Source: VRUE01 sp035554595
GTDB lineage: Bacteria > Actinomycetota > Thermoleophilia > Solirubrobacterales > 70-9
Reading direction: 5' to 3'
DNA: 17,304 nucleotides
Assembly: GCA_035554595.1 (NCBI GenBank)
Contig: DATMIH010000104.1
Coordinates: 1-17,304, forward strand
The notes below the pieces were generated by a model. It saw nothing but the letters and a program-made list of their open reading frames with translations. It made no database searches and was not told the DNA's origin. The position numbers and the translations under genes were made by a program. Positions 6,146 to 13,727 of this stretch are shown piece by piece. Within the stretch, counting starts at the first letter, position 1. Each line of letters opens with the position of its first letter.

Positions 6146-7437
6146 GCGCGGCGCTCACCGTCACCGATGCCGTCCTCGACGGCGAGAGCGTCGGGCTGCG
6201 TTGCGTCGATGGGACGATTGCGGCGCTAGGGCCCAGCGTGGCGCCCGAGCCAGGCGATGAGGCGATCGACGCGGCGGGAGCGCCGCTAGTCGCGCCGCTG
6301 CTCAACGGCCACACCCATGCCGCGATGACCCTCTTCCGCGGCTACGGTGGCGACCTGCCGCTGATGCGCTGGCTGCGCGAGGTGATCTGGCCGGTCGAGG
6401 CGAAGCTCGAGGCCGAGGACGTCTACTGGGGCACGCGGCTGGCCTGCCTGGAGATGATCCGGACCGGCACGGCGCGCTTCTGGGACATGTACTGGCACCC
6501 GGGAGCCACGGCGCGGGCGGTGGCCGACTCCGGCCTGCGGGCGACGATCGGCGGCCCGCTCTTCGACGCCGACGGCAACACGGAGGCGATGCAGGAGAAA
6601 GCCATCGGCTATCTGGATGAACTGGGCACCTTGGGCGCGAACGGCATCGACGCCGCCTTTGCCCCGCACTCGATCTACACAGTCAGCGAGGGCTTGCTGC
6701 GCTGGGTGGCCGAACAGGCGGCCGAGCGCGAGCTGCCGGTCCAGATCCACCTCTCCGAGACCGAGGACGAGGTGAAGGAGTGCCTCGAGCGACACGGCCT
6801 GCGCCCCGCCGCCTACCTTGACCACCTCGGCCTGCTCGGCGAGCGCACGGTGCTCGCGCACGGGGTGTGGCTCGACCGGAGCGAGCTGGATCTGATTGCC
6901 GAGCGCGGCGCCACTGTTGTCGCCAACCCGGCGGCCAACATGAAGCTGGCGGTCGGCGGGGTTCTCGACTACCCAGCGGCGCGCGAGGCGGGCGTGCGGG
7001 TCGGCCTCGGCACTGACGGCGCCGGCTCTAACGACTCACTCGACCTGTTCGCCGACCTCAAGCTCTTCGCGCTCTCCCAGCGTCACGCGAGTGGCGATCC
7101 CACCGTCCTTCCCGCCCGTGAGGCGTGGTCGATCGCCACCGGCGCCGCCTCCCCCGTCCTCACAGGCGAACTGCATCAAATTTCCGACCCAGCAGACCCT
7201 AAATTTGATGCAGTTCGCGTGGGTGCGGCGGCGGACTTCCTGCTACTGCGGGCCGGGTCACTTGAGCTCGGCCTCGGCGACATGTACTCCGACCTCGTCT
7301 ATGCGGCGAGCGGTTCAATCGTCGACACGACGGTGGTCGGGGGGCAGGTGCTGATGCACGGCGGTGAAGTGCCGGGCTCCGAGGAAGTGGTCGCCCGAGC
7401 GGTCGAGCGCTCGCGGCGACTCGGCATCGGGACCTAG
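6142..7437 (+). CDS. mtaD: 5-methylthioadenosine / S-adenosylhomocysteine deaminase (amidohydrolase)
   Basis: This 431-residue amidohydrolase converts methylthioadenosine or S-adenosylhomocysteine to the inosine form, releasing ammonia. Metal and catalytic residues are visible: His57 and His59 in NGHTHAAMTLFRG, His203 in QIHLSETEDEV, His240 in LAHGVWLD, and Asp292 in LGTDGAGSNDSLDLF. The start is set by the GTGA overlap with the phosphorylase stop; the frame is open upstream, but that part lies inside the phosphorylase gene. Near the C-terminus, residues about 345-358 (HQISDPADPKFDAV) interrupt the usual GEL..RVGAAADF run. They are encoded by an AT-rich perfect palindrome (7166-7218), probably an in-frame insertion. 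Close relatives such as guanine deaminase or TrzN-like hydrolases are alternatives, but the neighbour favours MTA salvage. Confidence 0.85.
   Translation: MSAALTVTDAVLDGESVGLRCVDGTIAALGPSVAPEPGDEAIDAAGAPLVAPLLNGHTHAAMTLFRGYGGDLPLMRWLREVIWPVEAKLEAEDVYWGTRLACLEMIRTGTARFWDMYWHPGATARAVADSGLRATIGGPLFDADGNTEAMQEKAIGYLDELGTLGANGIDAAFAPHSIYTVSEGLLRWVAEQAAERELPVQIHLSETEDEVKECLERHGLRPAAYLDHLGLLGERTVLAHGVWLDRSELDLIAERGATVVANPAANMKLAVGGVLDYPAAREAGVRVGLGTDGAGSNDSLDLFADLKLFALSQRHASGDPTVLPAREAWSIATGAASPVLTGELHQISDPADPKFDAVRVGAAADFLLLRAGSLELGLGDMYSDLVYAASGSIVDTTVVGGQVLMHGGEVPGSEEVVARAVERSRRLGIGT
7166..7218. repeat. Palindromic element inserted in frame in mtaD
   Basis: An 18-base arm (7166-7183, starting GCGAACTGCATC) is perfectly complementary to 7201-7218, around a 17-base centre. 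The stretch is clearly richer in A and T than the surrounding gene. It adds about 14 residues to a C-terminal region where related amidohydrolases have a short turn. This resembles the in-frame palindromic elements known from Rickettsia in form only; no sequence relationship is claimed. Confidence 0.75.
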
Positions 7438-7456
7438 CTACGCCCGATGCTCGCCT

Positions 7457-7473
7457 ATACCCCCAGGGGGTAT
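7457..7473. promoter_or_regulatory. CsoR-type operator overlapping the permease promoter
   Basis: ATACCCCCAGGGGGTAT is a perfect 17-base palindrome around one central A. It has the TACCCC/GGGGTA form bound by CsoR/CstR/RcnR-family repressors, which release DNA on binding Cu(I), other metals or reactive sulfur. A -10-like TATGCT (7471-7476) overlaps its right end and the permease ATG follows at 7488, so a bound repressor would block transcription of the permease. The regulator itself is not in the window. Confidence 0.75.
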
Positions 7474-7487
7474 GCTACGGTGGCCGC

Positions 7488-8615
7488 ATGGCCGATGTCG
7501 CCAGCACGATCCTCGAGGGGCTGAAGCAGTCCCTGCTGATGGCCTATGAGGTCTGGTGGGCCCTGGTCTTCGGCTTTGCGATTTCGGCGATCGTCCAGGC
7601 CTGGGTCCCGAAGGAGCGGATCGAAGCGACGATGGCCGGCGGCGGGGCGAAGCCAGTGGCCTGGGCAACCGGCTTGGGCGCCGCCTCCTCCTCCTGCTCC
7701 TACGCGCCGATCGCGATCGCCAAGAGCCTCTTCCAGAAGGGCGCCTCGGCCGCCTCGGCGCTCGCCTTCCAGTTCGCCTCGACCAACCTGGTCTGGGAGC
7801 TGGGGCTAGTGCTCTGGGTCCTGCTCGGCTGGCAGTTCACCCTCGCCGAGTACCTCGGCGGCATCTTGATGATCGTGCTGATGGCGCTGCTACTGCGGGT
7901 CTTTGTCTCACCGCGGCTGGAGGAGCAGGCGCGGGCACACGCCCAGGAGGCGGACGCGGGCCACGAGCACGACCACGGCGGCGATGAGATGGCAGCCGAT
8001 TGGCGCGAGCGGCTGACCTCTACTGCCGGCTGGAGCGAGGTAGCGGGCAACTTCCGCGGCGACTGGCTGATGCTCTGGAAGGAGATCAGCGTCGGCTTCC
8101 TGCTCGCCGGCTTCATCGGCTTGCTCGGCGACGACTTCTTCAACGTCCTCTTCCTCAGTGGCGGGCCGGGCTGGCTGGTCGCGATCGAGAACGTGATCGT
8201 CGGGCCGCTGATCGCCGTGCTCAGCTTCGTCTGCTCGGTCGGCAACATCCCCCTCGCCGCCGTGCTCTGGTCGGGCGGGATCAGCTTCGCCGGGGTGATG
8301 GCCTTCATCTTCGCCGACCTGATCGTGCTGCCGATCATCGCGATCTACCGCAAGTACTACGGCTGGACCTTCACCGTGCGGATCGTCGCCCTGATGCTGC
8401 TGACGATGATCGTCGCCGCCCTCGCGATCGACGGTCTCTTCAGCGCCGCCGGACTGATCCCCACAGCCCGCCCCAGTCGCTCGGACATCTTCGGCTCGGT
8501 GCAGCTCGATTACAAGCTTGTCCTCAACATCCTCGGCCTGATCGTCTTCGCCGCGTTCTTCTGGCTCAGCCGCCAGGCGCGCCCGACCGCGCACAGCTGC
8601 CCCGCTCACGCTTAA
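7488..8615 (+). CDS. ArsP/DUF318-type metal or metalloid efflux permease
   Basis: This 375-residue membrane protein has two repeated halves of the PF03773 permease family. The hallmark motifs are visible in each: SSSCSYAPIAIAKSLFQKGAS in the first, and CSVGNIPLAAVLWSGGISFAGVMAF in the second. About eight to nine hydrophobic segments flank a cytoplasmic linker containing a His/Asp/Glu-rich patch (HEHDHGGDE, near residues 160-168). The C-terminus ends HSCPAHA. Members export methylarsenite (ArsP) or are linked to Cu/Zn tolerance (SO_0444 type). The His-rich linker and the CsoR-like operator directly upstream favour a copper or zinc role here. That assignment is inference. The next gene starts 33 bases later but encodes an unrelated importer. 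Confidence 0.85.
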   Translation: MADVASTILEGLKQSLLMAYEVWWALVFGFAISAIVQAWVPKERIEATMAGGGAKPVAWATGLGAASSSCSYAPIAIAKSLFQKGASAASALAFQFASTNLVWELGLVLWVLLGWQFTLAEYLGGILMIVLMALLLRVFVSPRLEEQARAHAQEADAGHEHDHGGDEMAADWRERLTSTAGWSEVAGNFRGDWLMLWKEISVGFLLAGFIGLLGDDFFNVLFLSGGPGWLVAIENVIVGPLIAVLSFVCSVGNIPLAAVLWSGGISFAGVMAFIFADLIVLPIIAIYRKYYGWTFTVRIVALMLLTMIVAALAIDGLFSAAGLIPTARPSRSDIFGSVQLDYKLVLNILGLIVFAAFFWLSRQARPTAHSCPAHA

Positions 8616-8648
8616 CGCCACGCGGCGCGGGGTATAGGCTCGGCTCGA

Positions 8649-9836
8649 GTGCCCAGCGATGAGCTGACTGAAAAGTCCAGTGCCGGGGCCTCCCCCGTCC
8701 GCTACGCAGGCGCGACCAAGCGCTACTCGGGCTCTGCCAAAGCAGCAGTCGAGGACCTCACGCTCGAGGTGGCGGCAGGTGAGATTTGCGTGCTCGTCGG
8801 GCCGTCGGGCTGCGGCAAGACGACCGCGATGCGGATGGTCAACCGCACGGTCGAGATGACCTCAGGCGACATTCTGATCGGCGAGCAGTCGGTGCGCGAC
8901 CGCAATCCGGCCCAGCTTCGACGCGAGATCGGCTACGTGATCCAGCAGATCGGCCTCTTCCCCCACCGCACGATCGCCGAGAACATCGCCGCCGTGCCGC
9001 AGCTGCTGGGCTGGAAGAAGGAGCGCGCCGCTGCGCGCAGCGCCGAGCTGCTGGCCCTTGTCGGACTCGACCCCGACCTCGCCGATCGCTACCCGGCGCA
9101 GCTGTCCGGCGGCCAGCAGCAGCGGGTCGGCGTCGCCCGCGCCCTCGCGGCGGACCCGCTGGTGATGCTGATGGACGAGCCCTTCGGCGCGATCGACCCG
9201 ATCAACCGCGAGCGCCTGCAGAACGAGTTCCTGCGCCTGCAAGCCGAGATCGGCCAGACCGTCCTCTTCGTCACCCACGACATCGACGAGGCAATCAAGA
9301 TGGGTGACCGGATCGCGATCATGCACGAGGGCGGCAAGGTCGCCCAATACGCCACTCCGGCCGAGTTGCTGATGGACCCCGCCGACGAGTTCGTCGAGGA
9401 CTTCGTCGGCGCCGACCGGGCGCTGAAGCGGTTGGCACTGATGCGGGTTTCAGACATCGACCTCTGGAAAGCGCCGCTCGCTCGAGCTGGTCAAGCGACC
9501 TCAGAGGTGCGAGCTGACCTGGAGGGGGCCGAGGTCCCCTACCCCCTGCTCGTCGACGGCGATCGCCGCCCGCTCGGCTGGCTCTCCGAGCGTGACCTGG
9601 CCGGCGAGCAGGTGCCGGCGCGCCCCGACTCGCCGCTCGGCCCGCTGCTCGACCGCGACGACATCATGCGCGACGCGCTCGCCGACCTGCTGCAGGGCGA
9701 GGCCCAGTACGCCGCCGTGGTCGACCACGAAGGTCGCATCGACGGCGTCCTCTCGGTCGAGATCATCTCCGAGTTCCTTGCCTCGCCAAAGGCCAAGACC
9801 GAGGAGCACTCGGCCACGGAGCGCCCGCATGGCTAG
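8649..9836 (+). CDS. opuCA: Osmoprotectant (betaine/carnitine/choline) ABC importer ATPase with CBS domains
   Basis: This 395-residue ATPase powers uptake of quaternary ammonium osmoprotectants. Walker A is GPSGCGKTT (51-59), the Q-loop is QQIGLFP (about 99-105), the signature is LSGGQQQRV (152-160), Walker B is LMDEPFGAID (about 174-183), and the switch His is His210 (VTHD). Residues about 275-385 form a degenerate tandem CBS region (VDGDRRPLGWLSERDL; VDHEGRIDGVLSVEIISEFL), as in OpuCA/ProV, where CBS domains sense ionic strength or nucleotides. The GTG at 8649 follows a -10-like TATAGG (8632-8637) closely, suggesting a short or absent leader. It is the first gene of a four-gene operon and overlaps the next gene by 8 bases. 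Confidence 0.9.
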   Translation: MPSDELTEKSSAGASPVRYAGATKRYSGSAKAAVEDLTLEVAAGEICVLVGPSGCGKTTAMRMVNRTVEMTSGDILIGEQSVRDRNPAQLRREIGYVIQQIGLFPHRTIAENIAAVPQLLGWKKERAAARSAELLALVGLDPDLADRYPAQLSGGQQQRVGVARALAADPLVMLMDEPFGAIDPINRERLQNEFLRLQAEIGQTVLFVTHDIDEAIKMGDRIAIMHEGGKVAQYATPAELLMDPADEFVEDFVGADRALKRLALMRVSDIDLWKAPLARAGQATSEVRADLEGAEVPYPLLVDGDRRPLGWLSERDLAGEQVPARPDSPLGPLLDRDDIMRDALADLLQGEAQYAAVVDHEGRIDGVLSVEIISEFLASPKAKTEEHSATERPHG

Positions 9837-10566
9837 CGTCGCCACATTCGCCGCCGTCGGCGAAGTCGGCAAAGGGTTCATCCACGAACGGACCTCCGAC
9901 ACGCTTCCTTGTCAGGCGACCGAGAAGCTCTTCTGCTTCGACTGGGCAAAGGAAAACATCGACCGCTACGGCACACCGACTCTCCAGCACCTGGAGCTGG
10001 TCTCACTGGCCGTCCTGTTCGGCTTCACGATCGCCTTTACCCTCGCCGTACTTGCGCACCGCCGGCGCTGGCTGCGATCGCCGCTGCTGGCTGCGACCGG
10101 TGTCCTCTACACGATCCCCAGCGTCGCCTTCTTCTTCCTTCTACTGCCCCTCACCGGTCGCGGCGTTGACACCGCCGTCATCGCCCTCACCGCCTTCAAC
10201 CTGCAGGTCATCTATCGCAACACGATCGTCGGCCTCTCCAACGTCCCGTCGTCAGTCAAAGAGGCAGCCAGGGGCATCGGCCAAACCGATCGCCAAATCC
10301 TCTGGCGAGTAGAACTGCCGCTGGCGACGCGGGAGATCATCGCCGGCCTGCGGATCGCGACGGTCAGTACCGTCGCGATCGCGACCCTGGCCGTGTTTGC
10401 CGGGGGCGGTGGCCTGGGAGCGCCGATCTTGCAGGGCGGGATCGACTTCAAGACCAACATCATCATCGCCGGCGGGATCGCCATCCTGATGGCGCTTGCC
10501 TTCGACCTGATCCTGCTCACGATCCAACGCCTAGCCACCCCCTGGGAAAGAGTGGCCCGAGCGTGA
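9829..10566 (+). CDS. opuCB: Osmoprotectant ABC importer permease (OpuCB-like)
   Basis: This 245-residue inner-membrane permease has the BPD_transp_1 fold. The coupling EAA loop is visible as EAARGIGQTDRQILWRVELPLA, the helix that docks onto the ATPase. Five to six membrane helices surround it, including VLYTIPSVAFFFLLLPL. Before the first helix is a soluble N-terminal segment (FCFDWAKENIDRYGTPTLQHL), typical of this subfamily. The ATG at 9829 overlaps the end of the ATPase gene by 8 bases. An upstream open extension in the same frame lies inside the ATPase gene and is discarded. The stop overlaps the GTG of the second permease. Confidence 0.9.
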   Translation: MASVATFAAVGEVGKGFIHERTSDTLPCQATEKLFCFDWAKENIDRYGTPTLQHLELVSLAVLFGFTIAFTLAVLAHRRRWLRSPLLAATGVLYTIPSVAFFFLLLPLTGRGVDTAVIALTAFNLQVIYRNTIVGLSNVPSSVKEAARGIGQTDRQILWRVELPLATREIIAGLRIATVSTVAIATLAVFAGGGGLGAPILQGGIDFKTNIIIAGGIAILMALAFDLILLTIQRLATPWERVARA

Positions 10567-11285
10567 CCGCACTCATCCTCCCCCACCTTCCCCTGGGCTC
10601 GATCCAGGGCGCGCTCGAATTCATCTTCGAGCCGCAGTCATCCAACGTGACCGGCGGCAAGATGGTCGGAGGCATCGACCAAACCCTCGAACTGGCGCTG
10701 ACGCAGCTCGAGGTGACCATTTTTGCCCTGGCGCTCTCGCTGGTCCTGGCGCTGCCGGCCGGTCTTTACCTCGGGCACAAGAGGGTCGGCGAGCTGCTGG
10801 CGGTGGGGCTCGGCAACGCCGGACGGGCAATCCCCGAGCTGGCCCTGATCGCATTCATGGCAGCCGCGATCGGCGTCGGCACGCTCAACCTGACGATCGC
10901 GCTCGCGGTCCTTGGCATCCCTCCGATCCTCACCAACGCCTTCGTTGGCATCCGCCAGGTCGACCGCGCTCCCGTGGAAGCGGCCCGTGGAATCGGGATG
11001 ACCGAGCGCGAGATCCTCTTCAAGGTCGAGGTGCCACTGGCGATCCCGACCCTGATGGCCGGCATCCGCTTGGCGACGATCGCGATAGTCGCCACGGCCA
11101 CGATCGCGCCCCTTGCCGGGGTGCTGACCCTCGGCGACTACATCATCAACGAAAACGTCTACGGCGAGAACGGCGTCGTCGCCGGGGCGATCGTCGTCGC
11201 CGTGATGGCGCTGACACTCGAGCTCCTGCTCGCCGCGCTGCAACGTCGGCTCACTTCGAAAGGCTTGAAGCTGAGCCCAGCATGA
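10563..11285 (+). CDS. opuCD: Osmoprotectant ABC importer permease (OpuCD-like)
   Basis: This second 240-residue permease of the transporter has EAARGIGMTEREILFKVEVPLAIPTLMAGIRLA as its EAA loop, aligned with that of the first permease. The two would form a heterodimeric channel. Hydrophobic helices are seen at LEVTIFALALSLVLALPAG, IPELALIAFMAAAIGVG, LTIALAVLGIPPIL and GVVAGAIVVAVMALTLELLLAAL. The GTG start is fixed by a GTGA overlap with the upstream permease stop. A 34-base gap follows before the binding-protein gene, with an AGAGAGGAA ribosome-binding site for that gene. Confidence 0.9.
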   Translation: MTALILPHLPLGSIQGALEFIFEPQSSNVTGGKMVGGIDQTLELALTQLEVTIFALALSLVLALPAGLYLGHKRVGELLAVGLGNAGRAIPELALIAFMAAAIGVGTLNLTIALAVLGIPPILTNAFVGIRQVDRAPVEAARGIGMTEREILFKVEVPLAIPTLMAGIRLATIAIVATATIAPLAGVLTLGDYIINENVYGENGVVAGAIVVAVMALTLELLLAALQRRLTSKGLKLSPA

Positions 11286-11319
11286 ATCTCGTCCGTTCAA
11301 ACGACAAGAGAGGAATCCA

Positions 11320-12309
11320 ATGAGGTCCGAGTTCACTCGTCTGCGAGCAGGCATCGCCCTGCTGCTCGCCCTAGCCCTTAGCCTCGGCGTGGTCGCCTGC
11401 GGCAGCAGCAGCGACGACAGCACGAGCAGCAGCGAAGAAGGTGGCAGCGCCGGAGCGATCGTCTCCAATCCCAAGAACGCCAAAGTCAGCCTGACGATCG
11501 GCTCGAAGAACTTCCCCGAATCGGAAATCACCAGCGAGATCTACGCCCAGGCCCTCAAAGCCGCCGGCTACAAAGTCAAGACGGACCTCGGGCTCGGATC
11601 CGAAACGATCGCCCTCAAAACCCTAAAGCAGGGTGAGGTATCCGGCTACCCCGAATACGCCAGCACCGCGCTGGAGTCCCTGTTCGGCCTCGAACCCGGC
11701 GAAGTCCCGGCCGAAGCCCAGCCGGCTTACGAAAAGGCGAAGGCCGAACTCGAAAAGGACGGCCTGACCGCCTTCCCGCCGACGCCGTTCTCCAGCGCCA
11801 ACGCGGTCGGCACGACGACGAAGTTCGCTGAAAAAGAAGGCCTGAAAACGGTTTCCGACCTCGAAGGCAAGTCCGAAAGCATGAGCCTCTATGGCTCACC
11901 TGAGTGTCGCCAGCGGATCGACTGCTTGGCCGGGCTCGAAAAGTACTACGGGCTTAAATTCAAGTCATTCCACCCGGTCGACATCGGCCTCCGCTACACG
12001 GTCCTTGAAAAGGGTCAGGCCGACCTCTCGATTCTCTTCACCACCGACCCGCAGCTGGCGGCAGAGAAAGACAAGTTCGTGATCCTCGAAGACGACAAGG
12101 AAGTCTTCCCGGCCGGCAACGTCATCTTCATCACCGATCAGTCAACAGCCAAAAAGGCCGGACCGGATTACGAAAAGACGATTGTTGCGGTGCAGAAGGG
12201 GTTGACCCTGCCAGTCATGCAGGAGCTCAATGCGCGGGTGGAACTCGAAAAGAAATCGGCTAAGCAGGTGGCCGCCGAATATCTCAAGTCGGCGGGGTAC
12301 GTCGGCTAG
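11320..12309 (+). CDS. opuCC: Osmoprotectant-binding lipoprotein (OpuCC/ProX-like)
   Basis: This 329-residue substrate-binding protein is anchored outside the membrane by a lipoprotein signal (hydrophobic stretch, then GVVAC with Cys27) and a Ser/Asp/Glu-rich linker (about 28-46). The OpuAC-type domain begins at VSLTIGSKNFPESEITSEIYAQALKAAGY and continues through TLKQGEVSGYPEYASTAL, SSANAVGTTTKFAEKEGL and VDIGLRYTVLEKGQADLSILFTTDPQL. A cysteine pair (PECRQRIDC) probably forms a disulfide. The ligand is likely glycine betaine, choline or a similar compound, but the aromatic cage cannot be confirmed by eye. It is the last gene of the operon. A strong palindrome (12317-12381) begins 8 bases after its stop. 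Confidence 0.9.
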   Translation: MRSEFTRLRAGIALLLALALSLGVVACGSSSDDSTSSSEEGGSAGAIVSNPKNAKVSLTIGSKNFPESEITSEIYAQALKAAGYKVKTDLGLGSETIALKTLKQGEVSGYPEYASTALESLFGLEPGEVPAEAQPAYEKAKAELEKDGLTAFPPTPFSSANAVGTTTKFAEKEGLKTVSDLEGKSESMSLYGSPECRQRIDCLAGLEKYYGLKFKSFHPVDIGLRYTVLEKGQADLSILFTTDPQLAAEKDKFVILEDDKEVFPAGNVIFITDQSTAKKAGPDYEKTIVAVQKGLTLPVMQELNARVELEKKSAKQVAAEYLKSAGYVG

Positions 12310-12316
12310 GGATTAG

Positions 12317-12381
12317 GCGCGGGGTGAGGGGGTCCGCCGGACAAAAGCGGGGAGTGTCCGGCGGACCCCCTCACCCCGCGC
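12317..12381. repeat. 26-bp perfect palindrome between convergent genes
   Basis: The left arm (12317-12342, beginning GCGCGGGGTGAG) and right arm (12356-12381) are perfect reverse complements over 26 bases, with a 13-base loop. It lies between the convergent binding-protein and MFS genes. A very stable hairpin would form in either transcript. Neither side is followed by a T-run, so it is not a classical intrinsic terminator; a T-less bidirectional terminator or a dispersed palindromic repeat are the main options. The rest of the 106-base gap shows nothing else. Confidence 0.85.
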
Positions 12382-12415
12382 TCCAATGCGTACCGGCGGG
12401 CCCCACTGACGAGAG

Positions 12416-13726
12416 TTAGGCCGTCGCCGGCTCCCCTTGCGTTTCAGATAGCTCGGTTCGGGTGCGAAGCCGGGCGAAGCAGACCCGAGCAGCCCAGGCC
12501 GCGGACAGGCCTGAGATTGCGGCCAGGAGCAAGGCCCAGCGCGGGTCATAGGCCTGGGACAACCAGCCTGCCAATGGGCCTCCGATGGGGGTTGAGCCGA
12601 GGAAGACGACTGAGTAGAGGGACATCACTCGGCCGCGCATGTGGGGGGTTACGGCTAGCTGTAGTGAGGAATTGATGGTGGCGGCGAAGGTGACTGAGGC
12701 GGCGCCCAGCAGAACTAGGGCGACAATCTCTACTGCCATCCCCGGCGCCACGGCGGCCAGTAGGGCGGCGCCGCCGAAGGCCAAGGCGGCGCCGGCGATC
12801 AGGCGGGGGCTGGTGCGGCCGTGGGAGCCGGTGACGAGGGCCCCGGCGACCGAGCCGACCGCCATCGCTGAGACCAGCGCGGCGTAGACGCCGGCGCCGC
12901 CGCCGAAGCTGAAGCGGGCCAGCAGGGGCAGGATGACCTGGAAGTTGAAGCCGAAGGTTCCAACCAGGGCCATCAGCCCCAGCGGGACCGCCAGCTCGGG
13001 CGTCGCGCGCACGTAGCGCAGGCCGGCGCGGATCGCGCCGCGCTCACGCGTCGCTCGGGGCCCACTGCGCAGCTTCGCCGGGTCCATCCCCCAGAGCGCA
13101 TAGATCATCGCGCCAAAGGAGAGAACGTTGACGGCGAAGCACGTCTCGATGCCAACCCCGGCGATCAGCAGGCCGGCGAAGGCGGGACCGACAATGCGGG
13201 CCGACTGCACGATCACGCTGTTGAGGCTGACCGCGTTGACGACGCGGTCGGGGCCGACCATCTCGATCGCGAAGCTCTGCCTGGTCGGGTTGTCGACCGC
13301 GTTGACGCTGCCCATCGCGAAGACGGCGAGGAAGACCATCCAGGGCGCGGCCACGCCGGTTACGGTGACCGCGAAAAGACCGAGCGCCGGGATCGCCATC
13401 AGCGCCTGCGTGACCATAAGCAGTTTGCACTTCGCGAAGCGATCGGCGAGCAGGCCGCCCCAGGCGCCAAAGAGCAGCATCGGCAGGAATTGCAGCGCCG
13501 TGGTCAGGCCGACGGCGAGGCCGCTGCCGGTGAGGCTGAGTACGAGCCAGAGCGCTGCCACCGTCTGCATCCAGGTCCCCGACAACGAGACGATCTGGCC
13601 GACGAAGTAGCGGCGGTAGTTGGGAACGGAGAGGGAGTCGAAGCTGCGCCGCAGAACAATGGGTGAGCGCCAAGATCGATGCGGTGACTTCCGGGGGTTC
13701 TGGTCCGCGTCGATCTTGGCGCTCAC
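12416..13726 (-). CDS. Major facilitator superfamily exporter (MFS_3/EntS-like)
   Basis: This 436-residue protein has about 12 membrane helices. The N-terminal SFDSLSVPNYRRYFVGQIVSLSGTWMQTVAALWLVLSLTGSGLAVG is a familiar start for this family, followed by GAWGGLLADRFAKCKLL (loop 2-3 motif A, G..aDR.gr). The later halves contain VDNPTRQSFAIEMV and MRGRVMSLYSVVFLGSTPIGGPLAGWL. Members export siderophores, drugs or other small molecules; the substrate is unknown. The GTG start overlaps the marR stop (GTGA), so the pair is an operon likely under MarR control. The first 20 or so residues are encoded by a palindromic element (13662-13727) and are not part of the family core. Confidence 0.88.
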   Translation of the reverse strand: MSAKIDADQNPRKSPHRSWRSPIVLRRSFDSLSVPNYRRYFVGQIVSLSGTWMQTVAALWLVLSLTGSGLAVGLTTALQFLPMLLFGAWGGLLADRFAKCKLLMVTQALMAIPALGLFAVTVTGVAAPWMVFLAVFAMGSVNAVDNPTRQSFAIEMVGPDRVVNAVSLNSVIVQSARIVGPAFAGLLIAGVGIETCFAVNVLSFGAMIYALWGMDPAKLRSGPRATRERGAIRAGLRYVRATPELAVPLGLMALVGTFGFNFQVILPLLARFSFGGGAGVYAALVSAMAVGSVAGALVTGSHGRTSPRLIAGAALAFGGAALLAAVAPGMAVEIVALVLLGAASVTFAATINSSLQLAVTPHMRGRVMSLYSVVFLGSTPIGGPLAGWLSQAYDPRWALLLAAISGLSAAWAARVCFARLRTRTELSETQGEPATA

Positions 13727-13727
13727 C
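13662..13727. repeat. Palindromic element at the marR/MFS junction
   Basis: The left arm 13662-13679 (GGTGAGCGCCAAGATCGA) is a perfect inverted copy of 13710-13727. The stem extends by one G-T and four more pairs to 13684/13705, leaving a 20-base loop. It contains the marR TGA and the MFS GTG and encodes the MFS N-terminal residues MSAKIDA...HRSWRSP. Because of the symmetry, the opposite strand reads nearly the same peptide. Confidence 0.8.

Noticed and set aside
10638..11531. Minus-strand open frame opposite the second OpuC permease
   Set aside because: It is a shadow of the real gene on the other strand, with charged repetitive composition and no ribosome-binding site.
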